This document shows positions 1-6,283 of a stretch of DNA of 15,180 nt, piece by piece (positions within the stretch are counted from its first letter, which is position 1; each line of letters begins with the position of its first letter). The notes beneath the pieces were generated by a model. That model had not been told where the DNA came from and searched no databases. It worked only from the letters and a program-made list of their open reading frames with translations. This stretch comes from JBBQHX01 sp035306065 (GTDB lineage Bacteria; Gemmatimonadota; Gemmatimonadetes; Gemmatimonadales; Gemmatimonadaceae): contig DATGOL010000059.1 of the NCBI GenBank assembly GCA_035306065.1, positions 1-15,180 of the forward strand, given 5' to 3'. The position numbers were made by a program, and so were the translations under genes.

Positions 1-175
1 CCCAGACAACGAACGGCAGCGTTGCCGGAAGCTCGATCCAGCGCGCGCCGCCAAGCACAAGCGCACCAACCGCCAGCAGCACTCCGGCCACCGCAAGCGC
101 GAACGCCACAACGGCAAGTGTGGAGAGCCGCGTGAGCCGGGCTCGCTCGCGATGAATACGCTCCTGAACCGTCAT
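1..175 (-). CDS. N-terminal part of a membrane protein of unknown function (runs off the left edge)
   Basis: Reading leftward from an ATG whose complement ends at 175, the frame stays open for 58 codons to the window edge. The first 18 or so residues are charged (MTVQERIHRERARLTRLS) and are followed by a long hydrophobic run of about 28 residues rich in Ala, Val and Leu, then an Arg-Trp boundary (GGARW) and a second hydrophobic start. This suggests an inner-membrane protein with a basic cytoplasmic N-terminus (positive-inside). The start lies 10 bases after the stop of the DUF4159 gene on the same strand, so the two are probably co-transcribed. No strong Shine-Dalgarno is visible. DUF4159 genes are often followed by other membrane proteins in operons, but there is too little sequence to name this one. 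Confidence 0.7.
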   Translation of the reverse strand, partial: MTVQERIHRERARLTRLSTLAVVAFALAVAGVLLAVGALVLGGARWIELPATLPFVVW

Positions 176-185
176 GCTGCGCTCG

Positions 186-1019
186 TCAGGCGCCCACGCG
201 GCTGGACACCGCGTACACGACAAGGTTTACACCCATGCGCAGTGCCTGCTCGTGCAGGGCGGGCGGGTCTTCGTACGTGCCGATGTCTTCCCAGCCGTTG
301 CCGAGGTCGCTCTCATGGGAGTAGAAGACGGCAAGCCTGTCGCCAACGAACACACCGAAGCCTCTCGCGGCAAGTCCATCGTGCTCGTGAATTTTCGGAA
401 TGCCGTTCTCGAAGCGATACACCACGCTGTATACCGGGTGGCTGGCAGGTACGTCCACCAGCGGCCTGTCCGGAAAGACGCGCGCCATCTCACGCCTGAA
501 GCTCTCGTCCAGTCCGTAGTTGTCATCGGCGTGCAGAAAACCGCCGCGCAACAGCCACTCGCGAAGTCGCTCCACCTCTGCGTCCGAGAATCGCACATTC
601 CCGTGCCCCGTCAGGTGCAGGAAACCAACGTCCCACAGGCGATCGTCCGTGAGGCGGATGCGCAGCTCCTCATCGGCAACGTCGAGCGTGGTGCGCTCGC
701 GCACTGCTTCAATGAGGTTGGGAAGCGATGACGGATTTGCGTACCAGTCTCCGCCGCCATCGTACTGGAGGCGGGCGATGGTCACGCGGCCCCGGTTGAA
801 GACGGCGTCGTTTGTCCCCGCAGCGGCAGCGTGGCTGGCAGGTTCGCGCGCTGCAGCATCGCCATTGGATACGGCGGTAGCAGACACCGCGGCCGCAGAG
901 GCAGCGAACAGCAGCACGGCCAGCAACGCCACCGACGCACCAGCCACTGCCATTCGGGCGTGTCTGATCCTCGATTGCTGCCGGACCATGTCGAGGCGAT
1001 GGCTGCTGCTCTTCCTCAT
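186..1019 (-). CDS. DUF4159 family protein, membrane-anchored
   Basis: This 277-residue protein matches DUF4159 from memory. The N-terminus (1-22) is basic, and residues 23-49 form one hydrophobic segment that is either a signal peptide or an anchor. The domain spans about 74-275. Family hallmarks visible are RLQYDGGGDWYANP (83-96), LTGHG (136-140), GGFLHADD (159-166), a SFRREMARVFPDRP stretch, PKIHEHDG (208-215, His211 and His213) and GWED (242-245), ending in ALRMGVNLVVYA. The biochemical role of DUF4159 is not established; the conserved His and Asp/Glu residues hint at a metal- or ligand-binding site, which is inference. The ATG overlaps the rsmI stop in an ATGA arrangement, implying translational coupling. 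Met11 and Met23 are possible alternative starts. Spacing to the downstream membrane gene is 10 bases. Confidence 0.88.
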   Translation of the reverse strand: MRKSSSHRLDMVRQQSRIRHARMAVAGASVALLAVLLFAASAAAVSATAVSNGDAAAREPASHAAAAGTNDAVFNRGRVTIARLQYDGGGDWYANPSSLPNLIEAVRERTTLDVADEELRIRLTDDRLWDVGFLHLTGHGNVRFSDAEVERLREWLLRGGFLHADDNYGLDESFRREMARVFPDRPLVDVPASHPVYSVVYRFENGIPKIHEHDGLAARGFGVFVGDRLAVFYSHESDLGNGWEDIGTYEDPPALHEQALRMGVNLVVYAVSSRVGA

Positions 1020-1894
1020 TTACTGGAGCCGGAGTTGGCGGGGTCTGTGTCCGTGGGCTGATGAGCCAGCCGATACGCAACGTTTCGGGATGCGCCGTGC
1101 TGAGATATCAGTGCTCGTTGAACTTCTCGCGGAGACATGCCTGCGGAGAGCATGCCCCGAGCCTCTTCTCGGAGAGTGTCCTGGCTGACGGCCGGGGCCT
1201 CACCGGGGGCTACGACTATTACGATCTCGCCACGGGGCGGGTGCTCGCTGTAGTACGCCGCAAGCTCTTCAAGCGTTCCGCGCCGGATCTCCTCGTGGAG
1301 CTTGGTGAGCTCTCGCGCAACGGCGGCCTTTCGATCCGCGCCGGCAGCAGCCGCGAGTTCCGCCAATGTTTCCGCCAGTCGGCGCGGAGCTTCGTAGAGC
1401 ACCGTGGTTACCGGAGAGGTGGCGATCAGCTCGAATTCTTCCGCTCGGTGCACACCCTTTCGCGCAAGGAAGCCCAGGAATGTGAAGCGGCCGGGGTCAA
1501 GTCCGCTCGCAACGAGAGCGGGCAGCAGCGCGCTTGCACCCGGAACAGGAATCACCTGGTGTCCTGCATCTATTACAGAAGACACCAGGCGACGACCAGG
1601 GTCGGACAGGAGCGGGGTGCCGGCGTCCGATACCAGCGCGATGGCCTCTCCGTTCGCGAGCCTTTCGAGAATGCGCGGGGTTATCGCCGCCTCGTTGTGC
1701 TCATGGCAGGCGAGCATGGGGGTACCAAGCTCGTACCGCTCGAGGAGCTTTCTCGTGGTCCTCGTATCCTCGGCGAGTATCAGATCCGCCGCGCGCAGAG
1801 AGTCGAGGGCGCGAAGGGTGATGTCACCGAGGTTGCCGATGGGGGTGCTGACAACCAGCAGCTGGCCGCCGGTGCTAGCGGTCGGGTCGGCCAT
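1016..1894 (-). CDS. rsmI: 16S rRNA (cytidine(1402)-2'-O)-methyltransferase RsmI
   Basis: The 292-residue product is a SAM-dependent tetrapyrrole-methylase-fold enzyme that 2'-O-methylates C1402 in the decoding centre of 16S rRNA. Family motifs are clear: VSTPIGNLGDITLRAL (15-30), AEDTRTTRKLL (41-51), HEHNE (64-68), SDAGTPLLSDPG (89-100), PVPGASA, a FLGFL loop and a C-terminal ARELTKLHEE segment. Length is normal (about 280-290 in the family). The ATG at 1894 is the first possible start after an upstream in-frame stop; no good ribosome-binding site precedes it (CTCACCC before the ATG). The stop overlaps the start of the DUF4159 gene by 4 bases. A 147-base gap with a hairpin separates it from trxA upstream, so it probably has its own promoter, though none is clear by eye. 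Confidence 0.96.
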   Translation of the reverse strand: MADPTASTGGQLLVVSTPIGNLGDITLRALDSLRAADLILAEDTRTTRKLLERYELGTPMLACHEHNEAAITPRILERLANGEAIALVSDAGTPLLSDPGRRLVSSVIDAGHQVIPVPGASALLPALVASGLDPGRFTFLGFLARKGVHRAEEFELIATSPVTTVLYEAPRRLAETLAELAAAAGADRKAAVARELTKLHEEIRRGTLEELAAYYSEHPPRGEIVIVVAPGEAPAVSQDTLREEARGMLSAGMSPREVQRALISQHGASRNVAYRLAHQPTDTDPANSGSSK

Positions 1895-1978
1895 GGGTGA
1901 GGCGCGAGGCAGGTTGGGAGGAGTGCTCGACGCTGGGGATTCGAAGCGTCAAACGCTTGCATCCTGCATTAAGCACAA

Positions 1979-2011
1979 GCCGGAAGCGACTGTTATACAA
2001 ACGCTTCCGGC
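1979..2011 (-). terminator. Perfect 10-bp hairpin downstream of trxA
   Basis: Positions 1979-1988 (gccggaagcg) and 2002-2011 (cgcttccggc) are exact reverse complements around a 13-base AT-rich loop. The element begins 31 bases after the trxA stop in the direction of trxA transcription. The bases after the stem on the minus strand (TTGTGCTT) are T-enriched but not a true U-tract. An intrinsic terminator is the simplest reading; a structured 5' leader for rsmI is the alternative. Confidence 0.55.
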
Positions 2012-2041
2012 CCGCGGCTAATGCGTAATACGAGGTACTTC

Positions 2042-2368
2042 TCAGGCTGCGTGCTGCTCGAACTTCGCGGCCAGGGTGGGCTTCGGAACCGCACCGATAA
2101 CCTGGTCCACCAGCTTCCCGTCCTTGAAGAAGAGGATGGTTGGAATGGAGCGAACCTGGAATCGGCTGGCGGTTTGTACGTTGGAGTCAACGTCCAGCTT
2201 CAGCACCTTTGCGCGGCCGTCGTACTCACTCGCGAGTTCGTCGAGCATGGGCGCAATCATGCGGCACGGCCCGCACCAGGTGGCCCAGAAATCGACCACT
2301 GCAAGCCCGCTGCTCTTCTCCACCTCAGACTCAAAGTTCCCATCAGTAACTTCTGTCGGCTTGGCCAT
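2042..2368 (-). CDS. trxA: Thioredoxin
   Basis: This is a 108-residue classical thioredoxin, a cytoplasmic dithiol-disulfide oxidoreductase recycled by thioredoxin reductase. It matches the E. coli Trx length and numbering: buried Asp26, active site WCGPC with Cys32 and Cys35, cis-Pro76 in SIPT, and the FFKDGK strand-turn. There is no signal peptide. The ATG at 2368 is preceded on the minus strand by a GGAG about 10 bases upstream (GATCGGAGATCAGAAGAC), which supports this start. It is transcribed alone, away from the methylmalonyl-CoA epimerase gene, and a strong hairpin lies downstream. The upstream region contains dyad symmetries (separate entries), so regulation of transcription is plausible, but no regulator can be named. 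Confidence 0.97.
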   Translation of the reverse strand: MAKPTEVTDGNFESEVEKSSGLAVVDFWATWCGPCRMIAPMLDELASEYDGRAKVLKLDVDSNVQTASRFQVRSIPTILFFKDGKLVDQVIGAVPKPTLAAKFEQHAA

Positions 2369-2415
2369 GTCTTCTGATCTCCGATCTGTAGTTGCCGTGC
2401 GCTATTCGAGCGCTG

Positions 2416-2429
2416 TTTACGTCCGTAAA
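2416..2429. promoter_or_regulatory. Operator-like dyad upstream of trxA
   Basis: The sequence tttacg-tc-cgtaaa is a perfect 6+6 inverted repeat with a 2-base centre, 47-60 bases before the trxA start and more than 100 bases before the divergent epimerase gene. Its size and near-zero spacing suit a dimeric regulator site better than an RNA hairpin. No matching -10/-35 pair could be placed with confidence, and the binding protein is unknown. Confidence 0.3.
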
Positions 2430-2483
2430 GGCAGGCAGACGCCTTGTTCAGGCCGCCGCGCTACAGGCGAGCCTGCGGCTGTC

Positions 2484-2503
2484 TTAGCTTTGAATAAAGC
2501 TAA
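2484..2503. promoter_or_regulatory. AT-rich 8-bp hairpin in the trxA/epimerase divergent region
   Basis: The halves ttagcttt (2484-2491) and aaagctaa (2496-2503) are exact reverse complements around a 4-base loop (gaat). It lies 32 bases before the epimerase start and 116 bases before the trxA start, in a region that is locally AT-rich compared with the surrounding high-GC sequence. It could be an operator, a leader hairpin for the epimerase transcript, or a promoter-proximal structure; nothing in the sequence decides between these. Confidence 0.3.
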
Positions 2504-2535
2504 CGCTTCGTAAACCCGGACACTTCGAGTCACTG

Positions 2536-2970
2536 ATGTCAAAATCGGTATCCAGCAGCGAAAATAAAGGCCCATCCACAGGTACGCGTATCGCTCACGT
2601 GGGAATTGCGGTCAGGGACCTCGAGGAGATCCTCCCGTTCTACCGCGACGTTCTGGGATTGCCCGAGGTGCAGCTGGATGACGCCGACGGCGCTCGCATA
2701 GCCGGGCTGGAAGCGGGCGAGTCGCTGGTAGAGTTGCTGGAGGCCGAGAGTGCGGAGTCTCCGATCGGCCGTTTCGTGGAGCGCAGGGGGCCGGGGATCC
2801 ACCACATCTGCTTTGCGGTGGATGATCTGGAGGCCACCATGGGCCGTTGCCGGGCTCGGGGAATTCGCCTGATCGACGAAGTGCCGCGCATGGGTGCGGA
2901 AGGAAAGCGCATTGCCTTCCTGCACCCGTCGTCCACCGCAGGTGTACTCGTTGAGCTCAGCGAAAAATGA
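2536..2970 (+). CDS. mce: Methylmalonyl-CoA epimerase (glyoxalase/VOC fold)
   Basis: The 144-residue product belongs to the vicinal-oxygen-chelate superfamily and should interconvert (2R)- and (2S)-methylmalonyl-CoA in the propionyl-CoA to succinyl-CoA route. Family features are HVGIAVRDLEEILPFYRDVLGL at the start of module 1 and GPGIHHICFAVDDLEATM at the start of module 2, ending in VLVELSEK. The metal-ligand positions fit: His21, Glu66 (the family uses Gln or Glu here), His90 and Glu140. The first 16 or so residues are a Ser-rich extension beyond the usual start. ATG 2536 lacks a strong Shine-Dalgarno, but no other start exists before His21. Methylmalonyl-CoA mutase is not in this window. 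A close relative in the VOC family remains possible, but the metal pattern and length favour the epimerase. Confidence 0.92.
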   Translation: MSKSVSSSENKGPSTGTRIAHVGIAVRDLEEILPFYRDVLGLPEVQLDDADGARIAGLEAGESLVELLEAESAESPIGRFVERRGPGIHHICFAVDDLEATMGRCRARGIRLIDEVPRMGAEGKRIAFLHPSSTAGVLVELSEK

Positions 2971-2972
2971 AC

Positions 2973-3001
2973 GCGCCCGCAATGACAGTGCATGCGGGCG
3001 C
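2973..3001. terminator. GC-rich hairpin after the epimerase gene
   Basis: The halves gcgcccgca (2973-2981) and tgcgggcgc (2993-3001) pair perfectly over 9 bp with an 11-base loop, starting 3 bases after the epimerase stop. There is no U-tract after it. Its place between convergent genes suggests it acts as a terminator in either direction. Confidence 0.5.
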
Positions 3002-3008
3002 ATTACCG

Positions 3009-3047
3009 CTCCAGCCGTCAGCCGCTTCGCCCGGCCTTCGGCTGGAG
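3009..3047. terminator. Second hairpin in the convergent intergenic region
   Basis: The halves ctccagccg (3009-3017) and cggctggag (3039-3047) are exact 9-bp reverse complements with a 21-base loop that itself holds partial gccg/cggc pairing. It sits between the convergent epimerase and lipoprotein genes, next to the 2973-3001 hairpin. A second bidirectional terminator is the likely role; no U-tract is seen. Confidence 0.4.
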
Positions 3048-3105
3048 ATGCCGATCCCTCATGCCGCCCTGCTTCTCCGCCAGAGCGACATGAACCTGAC
3101 GTGCG

Positions 3106-3573
3106 CTAGCGCTCGCGGCAGAAGTCGCGCAGAGCGGGATCGAGGTCCACGTTCTCCACGTACCAGCGTCCGCCCGGCCCCGGGACGGTGTACATCGTTG
3201 TGGTTCGTGTACGCTGACCGCGCGTCAGGTCTACCCTGTATGCCCGGCCGCGCTCACCGTGCGGCAACTCGCCGTGCACAGTGGCGGCGTCATGGTTCAT
3301 GCACCACACCATGATGAGCTCACGCTGCTCCAGCTCCTCGCGTCCGAAGCCGGCGTCGCGCGCAGGCCCCTCGGCGGTTCCCCAGATGAGAGCGAGTGCC
3401 TGCAGGTCGCCAGCCTTGATCGTGGAAAGGAAAGTGTCCACCGCGCTGCGTGAGCTGGAGGCACCGGCAGCCCCGGAACCACCGGGCCGTGGAGCCGTGT
3501 CCGGCTGGCCACCACCACAGGCAGCGAATACGAGGAGTGCCGCAACGGCGGCCATACGGGTAGCAAGCTTCAC
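3106..3573 (-). CDS. Putative lipoprotein of unknown function
   Basis: This is a 155-residue protein with a lipoprotein signal peptide: basic start (MKLATR), hydrophobic core (7-18) and lipobox FAAC with Cys19, followed by a Gly/Pro/Ser-rich linker to about residue 43. The mature domain begins VDTFLSTIKAGDLQALALIWG and ends GGRWYVENVDLDPALRDFC. That pattern (a short helix with 'GD...AL', later strands ending in 'WYV..VD') resembles small NTF2-like or DUF4878-like lipoproteins, but this is a weak resemblance. The mature domain has two other cysteines (in VWCMN and DFCRE), which could form a disulfide. The start is GTG at 3573, supported by GGAGA 8 bases upstream; the internal ATG at codon 7 would shorten the signal peptide too much. 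It is divergent from pdxJ with only 50 bases between starts. Confidence 0.8.
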   Translation of the reverse strand: MKLATRMAAVAALLVFAACGGGQPDTAPRPGGSGAAGASSSRSAVDTFLSTIKAGDLQALALIWGTAEGPARDAGFGREELEQRELIMVWCMNHDAATVHGELPHGERGRAYRVDLTRGQRTRTTTMYTVPGPGGRWYVENVDLDPALRDFCRER

Positions 3574-3623
3574 GACGGATATCTCCGGTTCGGGCAGTTG
3601 GCGAAACTAATCCTGCGAGATCG

Positions 3624-4391
3624 ATGACAGCAACCCAACGTACACCAGCCTCACCAACGGCTGGCTACCTGCGACTCTACATCAACATTGACCACGTCGC
3701 GACGATTAGACAGGCTCGCCGTGGCGATTCGCCGGACCCTGTGGCCGCCGCACTGCTGTGTGAAGATGCGGGCGCGGACGGAATCACGGCTCATCTTCGA
3801 GAAGACAGGCGGCACATCCAGGACCGGGATGTGGATCGTCTTGCTGCAGAGGTGCGAACTCTGCTGAATCTGGAAATGGCCGACACCGACGAAATGCTTT
3901 CCATTGCCCTGCGGGTGCGGCCGGCCCAGGTGACGCTGGTTCCCGAGCGTCGTGAGGAGATCACGACGGAGGGCGGCCTGCGCGTTGTTGGAAGCCGGAA
4001 CCGACTTCATGATACGGTGCAGCGGCTGGTTGACGCAGGCATTCGTACAAGCCTTTTCATTGATCCGGACGTCGATTCCGTGGAGGCCAGTCGAGCGCTC
4101 GGGGCGCACGCCGTTGAGCTTCACACCGGGCGATACGCTCACCACCCTGACGATCCAGAGGCACTCGAGGCACTTTCGCACGCTGCAGCGCTGGGACGTG
4201 AGATTGGCCTGGCGGTTCACGCAGGGCATGGCCTTACAGTGCCAAATGTTGCGAACGTGGCGGCTATCCGTGAAGTGGAGGAGCTTAACATTGGTCATTC
4301 AATAGTCGGCAGGTCCGTTTTCGTCGGTCTTGCCGAAGCCGTTCGCGAAATGCGCAGCGCAATGGATAGCGCGCGGGGCGCGCGCGGTTGA
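3624..4391 (+). CDS. pdxJ: Pyridoxine 5'-phosphate synthase
   Basis: PdxJ condenses 1-deoxyxylulose 5-phosphate with 3-amino-2-oxopropyl phosphate to pyridoxine 5'-phosphate, the last ring-forming step of the DXP-dependent vitamin B6 route. The 255-residue TIM-barrel protein shows LYINIDHVATIRQARRG (18-34), DGITAHLREDRRHIQDRDV, NLEMA, VTLVPERREEITTEGGL, SLFIDPD, ELHTGRYA, VHAGHGLTVPNV and ELNIGHSIVGRSV, all standard family blocks. About 15 extra residues precede the usual start, and no nearer ATG/GTG is available, so ATG 3624 is chosen. PdxA is not in the window. It is the first gene of the long plus-strand block, with a 52-base gap to the next gene. Confidence 0.97.
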   Translation: MTATQRTPASPTAGYLRLYINIDHVATIRQARRGDSPDPVAAALLCEDAGADGITAHLREDRRHIQDRDVDRLAAEVRTLLNLEMADTDEMLSIALRVRPAQVTLVPERREEITTEGGLRVVGSRNRLHDTVQRLVDAGIRTSLFIDPDVDSVEASRALGAHAVELHTGRYAHHPDDPEALEALSHAAALGREIGLAVHAGHGLTVPNVANVAAIREVEELNIGHSIVGRSVFVGLAEAVREMRSAMDSARGARG

Positions 4392-4443
4392 TTGTTATCA
4401 ACTCGATTCCTACCTTGAGCGCGACTCTCACCTTCTCTACCAG

Positions 4444-6270
4444 ATGAACGCGTCCGGCGTCCGGCATTTCTTCGTACTGGAAGCGGGCGAGTACGTGGAG
4501 CGACTCGATTCGCTACTCGGCTCGGCCGGGACGGAAGCGCCTGACTCCGACGCGCTGCTGCGGGTTGCGCGCGCATTGCGCGGAGCGGCGACGATGGCGC
4601 GGCTGGACTCCATGTCGGAACTCGCCGGGGTGGTGGAAGGCGTGGCGCGCGGCGCGGCAGAGGGCACCGTTGCCTGGAACCCGGAACTCGTGGCAGAATT
4701 GTCAGCGACTACGGCTGACCTGCGGCAGCTGATTGGACATGCCCGGGAATGGAGCGACGCGGACGACACGCGCGCGCGTTCGCGAGCGGCCAGCCTGTCT
4801 GCGCTGGTGCCGGCCGGTGTGGCTGGCGGAGGCAGGCCGCCCGGCGTTGCATCTTCGCACCGTGCGAGTACGCCAACGGGCGCGCTGGCGGCCAGCGGTG
4901 GTGTGCTGCACCTGGTGGGAGGAACCGGTGAACTGGCAGCGGCGCTTACGGCGCTGCTCGGCCGGAGCAACGACGAGGGCCTGCTGAACGATGCGCGCCG
5001 TCGTGTGGCAGCGCTGCGCGGAGTGGCGGCCGTGTCGGACCATGCCGAGCTGGGCGCCCTGCTCGATGCTCTGGATACGGGGCTTCGCGGTGTGAACGTA
5101 CCGCTGGCTGGCTCGACGCACGCAACCCTGTCCAATGCGGCGCGTATGCTGCGGGTTGCGTCGGATGACATTCGCGCTGGCCGCAACATAACGAGCGACG
5201 CTGAGTGGCAGGCTGTAGTGGATGGTCTCGGGCGGATGGGCGAGAGGTCAGACGACCGCGTGGTTCCGATTCGGCAGCTTTTTCACGAAGACGAAGGTCC
5301 GCATGTAGTGGAAGCGGCGGAGCAACCGGCAACCACGCCGCTCTCGCGATTCCGCATGGAGTCGGCGGGCCAGGCCGAGAATCTTCGCAGGATCATTGCT
5401 TCGGCTCGTGAAGGTGGACAGAGTGGCGATGCGGTCGGTTCCCGGATCGAGGCAGCACTGCTTTCGCTCCGGGACGTGGCACTCAGCTATGGCGAGAATG
5501 AACTCGCCAGGCTCATCGCGACGGGAGCAGAAGCTGCCGCAGCTGCCGACCGCCTGACGCTTGATGCAATCGACGCACTTGCTGCCCGTCTGCTTGCGGA
5601 GGCGGGGAGTGTCGAGGAGCTCTGCGACCGTCTGACGGACCTTGCACGCGGGCACAGGCTGGCCGCGATGATCGGGCATGGGTTCAACGAGGTGGGCGGA
5701 CGTGCGACACCTCGCAGCTTCACGCCGCGTTCGCTCACGGCGATCGTTGCGGGTGAAGGTGCGCCTGACGCGCATGCGGAAGAGAAGCTGCCGGTGATCA
5801 CGCGGGAGAATGAGGCGCAGCTCGATGCGGGCGCGGCGGAGGCCGGTGGCGCGGCGGACGCAACCGTGGCCGGTGGCGCGTCAGGCGCGGCGGAGGCGAC
5901 TGCTCGGGGCACGACGGAGCCGACTGCAGCAACCGAGCCGGATCCGGTGGACATCAGGACCCTTATGCACACGCCGCACGACGGCACCAGGGCTGCGTCA
6001 CGACGCACGGTGACGCCCACCGGCGCCGACCTCCATGCCTTCCTCGCTGATGGCCTGATCGGGCTGCAGAAGCTGGAAGATGAACCGCTGGGACCGCCGG
6101 CCGAAATTGAAGATCAGATAGTGTCTGTGGAATCGCTGCTGTACGACCGCGCTGGTGCACTTCAGCGCGCGCGTGAACTTCGCCAGACGCTGCTGCAGTC
6201 GGGCGAACCCGCCTCACGCGAGACGCTCGAAGAGATCTTCGACCTGCTCGAACTCGCCACACGCGGCTAG
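4444..6270 (+). CDS. Large protein with degenerate HPt-like modules, function unknown
   Basis: The 608-residue soluble protein has at least three helical segments patterned like histidine phosphotransfer (HPt) domains (consensus H-x-L-K-G with a Gly/small residue at +10). Module 1 reads ARALRGAATMARL (Arg43 at the His position), module 2 VAALRGVAAVSDH (Ala189) and module 3 LLSLRDVALSYGENEL (Leu340). The spacing is about 146 and 151 residues, and none keeps the phospho-accepting His. A short motif occurs twice: VVPIRQLFHED (273-283) and IVSVESLLYDR (559-569). Residues about 445-510 are a low-complexity Ala/Gly/Glu linker. No kinase, receiver or membrane segment is visible. ATG 4444 is preferred because the N-terminal HFFVLEAGEYVERL fits an HPt helix. 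The frame is open further back into pdxJ (to a TTG at 4330), but that would overlap pdxJ. The closest analogy is FimL/ChpA-type proteins with degenerate HPt modules, by pattern only. Confidence 0.72.
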   Translation: MNASGVRHFFVLEAGEYVERLDSLLGSAGTEAPDSDALLRVARALRGAATMARLDSMSELAGVVEGVARGAAEGTVAWNPELVAELSATTADLRQLIGHAREWSDADDTRARSRAASLSALVPAGVAGGGRPPGVASSHRASTPTGALAASGGVLHLVGGTGELAAALTALLGRSNDEGLLNDARRRVAALRGVAAVSDHAELGALLDALDTGLRGVNVPLAGSTHATLSNAARMLRVASDDIRAGRNITSDAEWQAVVDGLGRMGERSDDRVVPIRQLFHEDEGPHVVEAAEQPATTPLSRFRMESAGQAENLRRIIASAREGGQSGDAVGSRIEAALLSLRDVALSYGENELARLIATGAEAAAAADRLTLDAIDALAARLLAEAGSVEELCDRLTDLARGHRLAAMIGHGFNEVGGRATPRSFTPRSLTAIVAGEGAPDAHAEEKLPVITRENEAQLDAGAAEAGGAADATVAGGASGAAEATARGTTEPTAATEPDPVDIRTLMHTPHDGTRAASRRTVTPTGADLHAFLADGLIGLQKLEDEPLGPPAEIEDQIVSVESLLYDRAGALQRARELRQTLLQSGEPASRETLEEIFDLLELATRG

Positions 6271-6283
6271 CCGGCAACCCCAA

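Noticed and set aside
1061..1900. A 279-codon open frame on the plus strand opposite rsmI
   Set aside because: It is the complement of a clear RsmI gene; the product has no domain pattern and arises from high GC content.
4330..4443. Longer version of the HPt-like protein starting inside pdxJ at a TTG
   Set aside because: It would overlap pdxJ by 62 bases, and the added residues show no helix or motif pattern; ATG 4444 is simpler.
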